Shown piece by piece: positions 1 to 6,509 of a stretch of 8,401 nt of DNA; position 1 is the first letter of the stretch; every line of letters starts with the position of its first letter. Location: contig JALQTG010000127.1 in NCBI GenBank assembly GCA_023264075.1, forward strand, positions 1 to 8,401, in the 5' to 3' direction. The stretch is from Crocinitomicaceae bacterium. GTDB taxonomy: Bacteria; Bacteroidota; Bacteroidia; Flavobacteriales_D; Crocinitomicaceae. The notes under the pieces are model-generated. The model ran no database searches. It was not told the DNA's origin and saw nothing but the letters and a program-made list of their open reading frames with translations. The translations under genes were made by a program, and so were the position numbers.

Positions 1-617
1 ACGACCAGACTAACGGGTATAACACTAAACTAGCATACACGTGTGAAGATGGGGATTTAACTACTCAAATAGCAGAAAAGTTCCCTATAGCAAGAGTAGG
101 ACATGTTTTGTATTGGGCAAACAACGCTGTTGGGGCCATGTTGGGAACATCAAGTTGGGCCGCATTTAGTGGTGCTAATTTTGGAGGCGCATTACCTTTT
201 GCTACAATTTCGCACGGTGACAGATCCGCTAACATAGCGTTATCGGGTGGTTACGGGGCGGTTTGGATCGATGATGATGTTGACGGCAGAGCACTCACGT
301 CGATTGCGGGAATGATTAAAATAGGACCTAAAATCAGTTTGGTATTTGACTCATTTATTGTCCTTCCCGCAAAATCTGATTTTGTCACAGAGACCTACAC
401 AGACTATGTATACAATAATCAAACAGGACTATATGACGAAGTTCAAGTTACACAAACAGTTGAGCGCAAAAAACCAGGGTTAGGGCTATTCATCCCGGGA
501 ATTCGTTGGCACCAAGAAGAAGGTAAAGCGTTTCAGTTTGGATTCACTGGAGTGGCAACGGGTGGAGAATTACTCCCTGTCCCTATACCAATGGTTCAGT
601 GGTACAGACGGATTTAA
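1..617 (+). CDS. 3' part of a probable outer-membrane beta-barrel protein, 5' end outside the window
   Basis: The reading frame is open from the left edge (first full codon at 3) to the TAA at 615-617, giving 204 visible residues. A TTG at 108 could be read as a start, but the protein continues coherently upstream of it, so the gene is truncated by the window rather than starting there. The visible part has alternating polar and hydrophobic stretches with Gly and aromatic residues, such as NIALSGGYGAVW, IAGMIKIGPKISLVFDSFIV and GLGLFIPGIRW. These resemble successive membrane beta-strands, and the chain ends close to an aromatic residue (QWYRRI). This resembles uncharacterised Bacteroidota outer-membrane proteins, but I see no catalytic motif and do not recognise the family by name. 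It converges with the GlmU-like gene. The function is unknown and the barrel assignment is inference from strand pattern only. Confidence 0.6.
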   Translation, partial: DQTNGYNTKLAYTCEDGDLTTQIAEKFPIARVGHVLYWANNAVGAMLGTSSWAAFSGANFGGALPFATISHGDRSANIALSGGYGAVWIDDDVDGRALTSIAGMIKIGPKISLVFDSFIVLPAKSDFVTETYTDYVYNNQTGLYDEVQVTQTVERKKPGLGLFIPGIRWHQEEGKAFQFGFTGVATGGELLPVPIPMVQWYRRI

Positions 618-680
618 TAGTTGAGAAGTCAGAGCTTAGAATTCAGAATTCAGAGTTTAGAGTTTAGAGATTGGAGTTTT
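618..680. repeat. Degenerate heptanucleotide repeat array, about nine units
   Basis: Starting directly after the stop codon at 615-617, the sequence divides into uninterrupted 7-nt units. After a degenerate first unit (618-624) come GAAGTCA, GAGCTTA, GAATTCA, GAATTCA, GAGTTTA, GAGTTTA, GAGATTG and GAGTTTT (625-680). The consensus is roughly GARTTYA, with GA at positions 1-2 of all eight main units. Identical neighbours suggest growth by slippage, and the other differences suggest age. It is noncoding and lies between convergent genes. The array at 1902-1950 has the same consensus and shares the exact units GAGCTTA and GAGTTTT. Confidence 0.8.
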
Positions 681-717
681 GCCCTTCGCCAAGTTTGGGG
701 TGCAGGTTGAGCGTTTT

Positions 718-745
718 TTCTTTTGACTTTCGACTTTGACCTTTG
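718..745. repeat. Short second heptad array, GACTTTS type
   Basis: Four 7-nt units in register, TTCTTTT, GACTTTC, GACTTTG and ACCTTTG, lie just past the 3' end of the GlmU-like gene. The GA-N-TTT-N pattern recalls the neighbouring GARTTYA units, but this array is out of phase with them and separated by about 37 nt of non-repetitive sequence (681-717). It is short and T-rich, so chance is harder to exclude than for the longer arrays. Confidence 0.5.
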
Positions 746-755
746 TGACGCAAGT

Positions 756-1895
756 CTAACCCAAAAGATGCGTCAAAATCGCGACTTCTTCTTTTGTCAA
801 TTGAAGACCGCGGCGCGCCATCATATTATTGGCTGCTACCAATGCTAATTCAAACTGGAATTCTTCATTATCAAATCCTCCCCATGAGAAATTTGGGATA
901 AATTTAGGAGGGAAGCCTGCTCCAAAAATGGTGGAGGAAACACCAACCACTGAAGCTGTATTAAACATGGTATTAATTCCTGACTTTGAGTGATCCCCCA
1001 TCATGAGTCCCATAAACTGAACATCCGTTTTTTCAAACTCACCTGTCCGGTAATCATAGGTAGAAACATAGCCGTAATTATTTTTCAAATTAGACGTATT
1101 GGTGTCAGCTCCTAAATTACACCACTCACCGATGACAGAATTCCCCAAGAAACCATCGTGACCTTTATTGGAATAGGCATAAAAAACAACATTACTCACT
1201 TCTCCCCCAACTTTACAGAAAGGACCAATTGTCGTTGCGCCATATACTTTCGAACCTAATTTAAGTAAAGCATGTTCACATAAAGCCAAACCACCACGTA
1301 CGATGGAACCTTCCATTATTTCGGCATGATTCCCCACGTAAATTGGACCTGTAATCGTGTTTAACATAGCACCTTGAATTCGAGCTCCTTCCTCTATAAA
1401 TAATTGATCAGATGAACCAATCAATTGATTCGAAGTGTCCAATTGAATTCCATTGCGATTGGATTTCACCCAATCAAAATCGATACGCAATACTTGTTCG
1501 TTCATTCCAAACAAATCCCAACGTTGCTTCACCACTATCAAATTCTCTACTTCTCGATCTATGCGTGATCCTCCAACATACTCACTTCCCCGATAGGCAA
1601 CAAACTCGTTATTCAAATAAAGTGATTGCCCAGACTTAAGGTCCTGCACCTGTTGAGCGATTTCTTTTGTTGGAATCACTGCTGCATTCACCCAAAGATT
1701 ATCGGATTGTAGTTTACACGGGAATTTACCCTCAAGGTATTCCTCTGATTTAAAGGATATATCCGCCGTTGGACAATAATTTTTCCATCTTTCATCGTTA
1801 GTGAAAATTCCCATACGAAGATTTCCTACAGGTCGCGTAAGGGTCAATGGAGCGAACGAAAGATGTGCGTCGAGGTCGTGAAGAATAATGTTCAT
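756..1895 (-). CDS. GlmU-like sugar nucleotidyltransferase with left-handed beta-helix domain
   Basis: This 379-residue protein begins MNIILHDLDAHLSFAPLTLT and then RPVGNLRMGIFTNDERW. That opening is the signature of the Bacteroidota GlmU-like sugar nucleotidyl transferase family, which differs from the LxAGxGTRM loop of classical GlmU. The C-terminal half (about 170-340) carries repeated hexapeptide-like turns (IYVGNHAEI, GSIVRGG, KVYGATTIG), which fold as a left-handed beta-helix. The segment with GHDGFLG (about 245-251) and the following NLGADTNTSNLKNNYG resemble the acetyltransferase region of GlmU. By family, the likely role is cytoplasmic synthesis of UDP-N-acetylglucosamine or a related nucleotide sugar for envelope precursors; the exact substrate is not shown by sequence. 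It starts at an ATG with no Shine-Dalgarno sequence, 58 nt after argS, as the probable last gene of the operon. The end is TAG. Confidence 0.82.
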   Translation of the reverse strand: MNIILHDLDAHLSFAPLTLTRPVGNLRMGIFTNDERWKNYCPTADISFKSEEYLEGKFPCKLQSDNLWVNAAVIPTKEIAQQVQDLKSGQSLYLNNEFVAYRGSEYVGGSRIDREVENLIVVKQRWDLFGMNEQVLRIDFDWVKSNRNGIQLDTSNQLIGSSDQLFIEEGARIQGAMLNTITGPIYVGNHAEIMEGSIVRGGLALCEHALLKLGSKVYGATTIGPFCKVGGEVSNVVFYAYSNKGHDGFLGNSVIGEWCNLGADTNTSNLKNNYGYVSTYDYRTGEFEKTDVQFMGLMMGDHSKSGINTMFNTASVVGVSSTIFGAGFPPKFIPNFSWGGFDNEEFQFELALVAANNMMARRGLQLTKEEVAILTHLLG

Positions 1896-1901
1896 AACGG
1901 G

Positions 1902-1950
1902 AAATTTAGAGTTTTGAGCTTAGAACTTAGAGTTTTGAATAATGAAGGAT
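1902..1950. repeat. Degenerate heptanucleotide array filling the argS / GlmU-like gap
   Basis: Seven consecutive 7-nt units occupy 49 of the 58 nt between the argS stop and the next start codon: AAATTTA, GAGTTTT, GAGCTTA, GAACTTA, GAGTTTT, GAATAAT and GAAGGAT. The last two are degenerate. Written on the + strand, the units have the same consensus and orientation as the 618-680 array, but here they lie antisense to the operon, so the mRNA would carry TAAACTC-like heptads. The array stops 6 nt short of the ATG of the GlmU-like gene and 3 nt short of the argS stop codon. Confidence 0.75.
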
Positions 1951-1953
1951 TCG

Positions 1954-3861
1954 TTACATGCGATCTGGAACACGAATTCCTAGGAGGCGCATGGCATTAG
2001 AAATAATTCGAGCAATGTTTGTAGCAATCACTAAACGTGTCTGTTTCAATTCCTCGACTTCCTCATTTAGAATACTCACCGATTGATAGAATGTATTAAA
2101 CTGCTTAACTAATTCATAGGTATAATTCGCAAGTAATGCTGGTGAATAATTTAATCCTGCTTCCTTCAAGATATTTGGGAATTCAGCCATACTTTTAACC
2201 AGTTCCTTTTCGATAGGCAAAAGCGTCATATTATTCGCTAATATTTCGGCCCCATACTTGTTCAGCAGGGATTTAATTCGAGCATGCGCGTATTGAATAA
2301 ACGGACCAGTGTTACCATTGAGCTCGATTGACTCATCAGGATTAAACTTCATTCGTTTTTGCGGATCTACTTTCAATAGGAAATACTTCAAACCACCCAT
2401 CCCAATCATTTCGTAGAGCTCCTGCTTTTGCGACTCATCCAATCCATGAAGATGTCCTCGTTCGCGCGTTCCTCCTTCTGCCATATTAACAACCTCAGCC
2501 ATTAAGTCATCTGCATCCACAACCTTACCTTCACGCGACTTCATTTTTCCATCCGGAAGATCTACCATCCCATATGATAAATGATAACACTGTTCCGCCC
2601 AATCATAGCCCAATTTCTTAAGCACAAGGAAAAGTACTTGAAAGTGATAATCTTGTTCATTTCCAACCGTATATACAATTCCATCTAAGTCAGGATAATC
2701 TTTGAATCTATCTATAGCGGTTCCAATGTCTTGGGTCATGTAGACAGCGGTACCATCGCTTCGAAGTAATAACTTTTCATCCAGACCGTCATCCGTGAGG
2801 TCAATCCAGACAGACCCGTCCTCTTTCTTATAAAACACACCTTTATTCAATCCTTCAATCACCACATCTTTTCCAATTAAGAACGTGTCTGACTCGTAAT
2901 ACAACTTATCAAAATCAACTCCCATCCGGGCATAGGTTGATTCAAAGCCACTGTACACCCAACCGTTCATAGTTGACCACAGTAAGTAGGTTTCCGGATC
3001 TCTCGCCTCCCATTTCACCAACATTTGTTGCGCATCATACAATAACGTGGTGTCTTCCTTAGTCAATCCAGCTATTTTTCGATAAACAGATTGATATTTT
3101 TTTCCCTCTGTAGATAGATCAATACTATTAAGAACGCCAAACAACTTTTGTAATTCTTCTTTCATTTCTTCATCTAGACCTTCAAAGTTGTTGTCTGCAT
3201 GATCTTGTGCGATTGAGAATGCCTCTTTCGTCATTTGGTTGTCAAATTCAATATAATATTTACCCACGAAATGATCACCCTTCAATCCTGTCGAAGCAGG
3301 AGTTTCACGATTTCCATTTTCATCGAGTGGGGCAAATCGCTGCCAAGCCAGCATACTTTTACAAATATGGATTCCTCTATCGTTAATAATTTGAGTTTTT
3401 ACAACCTTATGACCATTGGCCTTTAAAATCTCAGCAACACTGTACCCCAAAAAATTATTTCTTAAATGACCTAGGTGCAACGGTTTATTTGTATTTGGCG
3501 ATGAATACTCCACCATTATGGTAGGTTTAGAATTAGGCGCTGAAAAACCATACTTGTCTGCAGCATTCATTTCTTCTAATACGCTCACCCAATATTCATC
3601 TTGAAATACCAGGTTTAAAAACCCTTTAACAACATTATACTCTGCCAATTCATCGAGTTCCTTCACCAAAAAATCACCTAAATTACTCGCAGCAGCTTCC
3701 GGGGAAGTCTTCATTAATTTTGCGAAAGGGAATGTAACAAGTGTTAGGTCTCCCTTTATTTCTTTACGTGTTTTTTGAAACTGAATGAGTTTATCGTCGA
3801 TTCCTCCACCAAACAGAGATTCAGCGTTTTCTTTTAATGCTTGTTTAATCTTTTCTTCCAT
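1954..3861 (-). CDS. argS: Arginyl-tRNA synthetase
   Basis: This class I aminoacyl-tRNA synthetase charges tRNA-Arg with arginine in the cytoplasm, using ATP. The 635-residue protein has the N-terminal additional domain (about 1-105), then VEYSSPNTNKPLHLGHLRN, where HLGH at 129-132 is the HIGH signature. The KMSKS counterpart is KMKS at 439-442 within DGKMKSREGK. The C-terminal anticodon-binding DALR-type domain includes GNTGPFIQYAHARIKSLL, and the chain ends GIRVPDRM as is usual for ArgS. The length exceeds the roughly 550-600 residues of many bacterial ArgS. The extra residues appear to lie between the two signatures, in a charged stretch around 220-290 (for example GLDEEMKEELQKLFG). It starts at ATG without a Shine-Dalgarno sequence, 17 nt after the arginase stop, so the two are very probably cotranscribed. 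Identity is secure. Confidence 0.97.
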   Translation of the reverse strand: MEEKIKQALKENAESLFGGGIDDKLIQFQKTRKEIKGDLTLVTFPFAKLMKTSPEAAASNLGDFLVKELDELAEYNVVKGFLNLVFQDEYWVSVLEEMNAADKYGFSAPNSKPTIMVEYSSPNTNKPLHLGHLRNNFLGYSVAEILKANGHKVVKTQIINDRGIHICKSMLAWQRFAPLDENGNRETPASTGLKGDHFVGKYYIEFDNQMTKEAFSIAQDHADNNFEGLDEEMKEELQKLFGVLNSIDLSTEGKKYQSVYRKIAGLTKEDTTLLYDAQQMLVKWEARDPETYLLWSTMNGWVYSGFESTYARMGVDFDKLYYESDTFLIGKDVVIEGLNKGVFYKKEDGSVWIDLTDDGLDEKLLLRSDGTAVYMTQDIGTAIDRFKDYPDLDGIVYTVGNEQDYHFQVLFLVLKKLGYDWAEQCYHLSYGMVDLPDGKMKSREGKVVDADDLMAEVVNMAEGGTRERGHLHGLDESQKQELYEMIGMGGLKYFLLKVDPQKRMKFNPDESIELNGNTGPFIQYAHARIKSLLNKYGAEILANNMTLLPIEKELVKSMAEFPNILKEAGLNYSPALLANYTYELVKQFNTFYQSVSILNEEVEELKQTRLVIATNIARIISNAMRLLGIRVPDRM

Positions 3862-3878
3862 CGATATGATTTGCGCAA

Positions 3879-4838
3879 CTAACGCTTTTCTTCAATTATT
3901 TTAACTACCTCATAAATTAAATCATAGGCTACTTCTGCCATACGGTTTGTTTTTTCGTCTAAGCATGGATTCACTTCAACAAATTCAATACACCTCACTT
4001 TAGGGTGTGCCGCAAAATGGTTAAGAATAGCGCGTGCTTCTTCCGGAAGTAACCCGTTATCCACTGGTGTGCCTGTTCCATGCGAAACCACCGTTGGATC
4101 CATACTATCTACATCAAACGAGAGGTAAATTTCATCACAATTACTGAACTTATTTTCAAGTTCGAGCGCTACCTGGTCAAACCCCTTCGCTCTGAACTCA
4201 TCTACTTCAATACTCAACAAATTCAACCGATCGATCATCGCTACTTCTTGACTTTCTAAATCGCGAAGTGCAATAAATGCAACATCCTCAGGCTGAACCT
4301 TAGGACAAATGCCTCCAATGTTTTTTATCTGATTCCAATACATGGCAGTTTCATCGCTGACATTATTTGCTTTGCACTGGAGGTTATCTTCTCCTAATGC
4401 AGTTGCTAAAGGCATACCGTGCATGTTTCCTGTAGGAGTTGTGTAAGGCGTATGCAAATCGCCATGCGCATCTATCCACAGCACTCCAATTCTATGGTCA
4501 GGGTTGGCTATTTTCAATCCTGCAATAGTTCCCCCTGCAGAACCGTGATCCGCTGCTATAACTAATAAAACCTCCGCATTATGACACTCCTCGCTTACAA
4601 CCTTCGATACGTGCTCATACACCTTAGACAATCCATTCGCTCGCTTAGCCCACAATAGAGGTGTGGGTTCGTCCAATAAATGATTTTCATCTTGTACGTA
4701 AATATTTTTGTACCTTCCGAAAAGATAGTTTTCCCGCTGATGGTCAACTACTCTAATCGCTCCCGGGCCTAGACTGGAGCCTCTTGTCCCTGCGGATATT
4801 TCCGACTCATTTATGATGCAAACAATACGACTGGACAT
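3879..4838 (-). CDS. Arginase (ureohydrolase family)
   Basis: A manganese-dependent ureohydrolase predicted to split L-arginine into ornithine and urea. The frame opens with a TTG at 4862, but I choose the ATG at 4838, giving 319 residues starting MSSRIVCIINESEISAGTRG; the extra upstream residues look unlike the family. All six metal ligands are visible: H98 in AADHGS, D123, H125 and D127 in WIDAHGDLHTP, and D242 and D244 in SFDVDSMDP. The catalytic His of arginases is H140 in GNMHG, and the guanidinium-contacting Glu is E288 in EVNP. These favour arginase over agmatinase or formimidoylglutamase. Differences from classical arginase are AADHG for GGDHS and H129 where rat arginase I has N130. 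It is first in the operon with argS and has its own promoter-like motif upstream. A relaxed specificity is possible. Confidence 0.85.
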   Translation of the reverse strand: MSSRIVCIINESEISAGTRGSSLGPGAIRVVDHQRENYLFGRYKNIYVQDENHLLDEPTPLLWAKRANGLSKVYEHVSKVVSEECHNAEVLLVIAADHGSAGGTIAGLKIANPDHRIGVLWIDAHGDLHTPYTTPTGNMHGMPLATALGEDNLQCKANNVSDETAMYWNQIKNIGGICPKVQPEDVAFIALRDLESQEVAMIDRLNLLSIEVDEFRAKGFDQVALELENKFSNCDEIYLSFDVDSMDPTVVSHGTGTPVDNGLLPEEARAILNHFAAHPKVRCIEFVEVNPCLDEKTNRMAEVAYDLIYEVVKIIEEKR

Positions 4839-4845
4839 AACAACG

Positions 4846-4900
4846 ATTTTATAAAATATCAATCATTTTGAATGAGACAAAGATAGGGTTTTAGCCCTAT
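4846..4900. promoter_or_regulatory. Three small palindromes upstream of arginase, possible operators
   Basis: Between the arginase start codon and the region just behind its promoter motif lie three inverted repeats. They are a 12-bp perfect palindrome ATTTTATAAAAT (4846-4857), TCATT-TTG-AATGA (4863-4875), and ATAGGG-TTTTAG-CCCTAT (4883-4900). The last overlaps the TAnnTTTG motif by 3 bp and occupies its upstream spacer; the first two lie in the predicted leader. This is an arrangement where a regulator could act, but each is short and AT-rich, and no known operator consensus fits exactly. Confidence 0.3.
4878..4885 (-). promoter_or_regulatory. TAnnTTTG (-7) promoter element of the arginase-argS operon
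   Basis: On the minus strand this reads TATCTTTG, an exact match to the Bacteroidota primary sigma -7 consensus TAnnTTTG. It lies 39 nt before the arginase ATG at 4838, which predicts a leader of about 30-35 nt. There is no clear TTTG at the -33 position, only a weak GTTA near 4901-4904. The placement in a divergent intergenic region supports it. Confidence 0.5.
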
Positions 4901-5109
4901 TAACGATTATCTTTTTTAGCTAAATAAACCCACGCCAAAAACACTAATATATTGGCTGTAATTAGAAAAGCATCCGTGCTCTTGACAAACTTTTATAATC
5001 AGCCTTTGACAAGAATTAGTTCAGACTACAAGACCTCAATATATGAAGATTTTAACTAACTTCACACCCACCAGCAGAATTTATGAAGTCTAGCTATATT
5101 GAAAATACC

Positions 5110-5784
5110 ATGAGACAACTTCTCTTTACTTTACTTGGATTCATCGTTGTCAACTCATTGACAACGAGTTGCAATTCCAATAATAAAATCGAAGAAGGAG
5201 TCATTGAGTTCACAATTACATTTCCTTCTTTTGATATGGAATCTCACCCCATTACAGGCATGCTGCTTCCCAAACGACAGATTGTTTCATTTCGAGGGAA
5301 TCAGTTTCACGCTCAAATAAAAAAGGCGATGGTTGAAATAAATGCAATTTCCAATACTGAGGAGCGCTATTTATACTCAGAATTGAAGTTTGGTAGCCCG
5401 ATTTATTTTGAAGGAACAATATCAGCAAGAGATCTTGATAAAGTCAGTATAGAATTCACCGATAAAAGGGACACTCTTGCTGGTTTTGAAGTCAAACAAG
5501 CCTTCGCAACAATTAACAACTTCGGCATCATTGAGTTATGGTATACTGAAGAAATTACAATGAAAAATCCTAATTGGCATACACCCTATTACGAAGTCCC
5601 GGGAATGTTACTTGCGTACACCATTTTTGAAAATGGAGTAGAGATGAGGTTTACAGCAACTAGCTATTCTTTCGACACAATTGACGAATCACTTTTCACT
5701 CCTTCGAAGCAGGGTACTTCAACCGATTTCAAAACGTTTAAAAACGAATTATATTCTGTATTGGATAATTTTACAAAGACTTAA
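5110..5784 (+). CDS. Uncharacterised lipoprotein, DUF4412/GLPGLI-like
   Basis: I start this at the ATG at 5110 (224 residues) rather than the in-frame ATG at 5083. The later start gives a compact lipoprotein signal, MRQLLFTLLGFIVVNSLTTS followed by C21, matching the neighbour, which also has its lipobox Cys at 21. The mature part begins with Asn-rich sequence, then EEGVIEFTITFPSF, a long beta-rich middle, and a late segment with LWYTEEI and PGMLLAYTI (PG at 164-165). These correspond in order to segments of the next gene and recall DUF4412/GLPGLI-type envelope proteins, though the match is weak. It should be exported and lipid-anchored in the envelope. The stop is 5 nt before the next ATG, so the two are cotranscribed. 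No catalytic motif is visible and the function is unknown. An inverted repeat lies in the signal-peptide codons. Confidence 0.75.
   Translation: MRQLLFTLLGFIVVNSLTTSCNSNNKIEEGVIEFTITFPSFDMESHPITGMLLPKRQIVSFRGNQFHAQIKKAMVEINAISNTEERYLYSELKFGSPIYFEGTISARDLDKVSIEFTDKRDTLAGFEVKQAFATINNFGIIELWYTEEITMKNPNWHTPYYEVPGMLLAYTIFENGVEMRFTATSYSFDTIDESLFTPSKQGTSTDFKTFKNELYSVLDNFTKT
5144..5167 (+). other. Perfect 10-bp inverted repeat within the lipoprotein signal-peptide codons
   Basis: The arms TCGTTGTCAA (5144-5153) and TTGACAACGA (5158-5167) are exact reverse complements around a CTCA loop. They cover codons I12 to S20, just before the lipobox Cys. A competing 6-bp pairing, CAACTC (5151-5156) with GAGTTG (5166-5171), uses the same bases, so the mRNA could form either hairpin but not both. 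Confidence 0.6.
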
Positions 5785-5789
5785 GTACT

Positions 5790-6428
5790 ATGAAGACTAA
5801 TCGATTAATTCTTTTAACATACTTGATAACATTACTTACCGTAAATTCTTGTGCAACAAAGATTCCTGAGCGCTTCGAAGGAAAAATGGTCTATAAAATA
5901 TCTTCACAACGCATTGACCAAATGGGAAGTGATAGCTCTGGTTATCAAATCATTTATGCCAAAGACTCCATGTTGCGCATTGAAAATTTCACACAACTAG
6001 GAAAACAAGTTTACATCAAACATATCACAAAAAATCGTGCATACATACTGATGGAATTTGATGGAAAGAAAGTTGCCTTAAAAAGCATACCAGAGCCTCC
6101 AGTAAATACAGGGAAATACGAATTCAAAAAGAAGAGGGGAAAAACTGAAATTGCAGGAAGAACTGCGCGCAAGATGCAAGTAAAAATACCTAATGTAGAT
6201 AGTTTATTTTACATGTACTATTTCGAAGATATTTCACATGACTACAGCGAAGCTATTCCAGGGCTTCCAGGACTACCTGTTAAGTATACCCTTATTGCGA
6301 ATGACGAGCTCTCTGACTTCGAACTGATTTTGTTCGAACCGAAAGAAATCAGCATCGATTACTTCGGTATCCCAAGTGATTATGAAACGATGACCATGGA
6401 TGAATTCATTGAGCGATTTCAGAACTAA
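5790..6428 (+). CDS. Uncharacterised lipoprotein, GLPGLI/DUF4412-like
   Basis: This 212-residue protein begins MKTNRLILLTYLITLLTVNS then C21, a lipoprotein signal with a Ser-Cys cleavage site. The mature protein starts with FEGKMVYKISSQ, the opening strand seen in GLPGLI and DUF4412-like proteins of Bacteroidota. It continues through KTEIAGRTARKMQVKI and YMYYFEDIS to IPGLPGLPVKYTL (PGLPGLP at 157-163), close to the GLPGLI signature, and ends with MTMDEFIERFQN. It is predicted to be lipid-anchored in the envelope; the family has no established biochemical role. It follows the preceding lipoprotein by 5 nt, too close for a separate promoter, and is followed by ftsK 81 nt later. The order of conserved segments parallels the upstream gene, which suggests an old duplication. 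Confidence 0.78.
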   Translation: MKTNRLILLTYLITLLTVNSCATKIPERFEGKMVYKISSQRIDQMGSDSSGYQIIYAKDSMLRIENFTQLGKQVYIKHITKNRAYILMEFDGKKVALKSIPEPPVNTGKYEFKKKRGKTEIAGRTARKMQVKIPNVDSLFYMYYFEDISHDYSEAIPGLPGLPVKYTLIANDELSDFELILFEPKEISIDYFGIPSDYETMTMDEFIERFQN

Positions 6429-6509
6429 CACTTACTTGTGGATATACTTTTCGCCCACAGCTTTCGTCAATGCATTCCTTGATTACCTTCGTAGGATATT
6501 CGATTGATC

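Noticed and set aside
108..617. TTG at 108 as the start of a complete 169-residue gene
   Set aside because: The same frame is open to the left edge and the upstream residues read as ordinary protein, so the gene is truncated by the window.
689..724. CCAA-GT-TTGG followed by a T-rich run as a terminator
   Set aside because: The stem is 4 bp with a 2-nt loop and lies far from the T-run, so it is not a credible intrinsic terminator.
618..745. CRISPR-like array
   Set aside because: Units are 7 nt and contiguous with no spacers, and there are no cas genes.
1412..1639. Plus-strand open frame inside the GlmU-like gene
   Set aside because: It is antisense to a well-supported coding region and has no recognisable domain.
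3235..3426. Plus-strand open frame inside argS
   Set aside because: It is antisense to argS, short, and without family features.
4839..4862. TTG at 4862 as the arginase start
   Set aside because: The ATG at 4838 gives a family-like N-terminus; the extra residues would overlap the AT-rich leader palindrome and add nothing recognisable.
4948..4955. TATATTGG as a -7 element for the lipoprotein genes
   Set aside because: It has one mismatch to TAnnTTTG, no -33 partner, and would give a leader of well over 100 nt. Too weak to annotate.
4982..4999. Sigma70-like TTGACA and TATAAT upstream of the first lipoprotein
   Set aside because: They are only 6 nt apart instead of about 17, and Bacteroidota use different promoter elements.
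6484..6491. TACCTTCG as an ftsK promoter
   Set aside because: It is one mismatch from TAnnTTTG and only 18 nt from the ATG, with no convincing -33 element.
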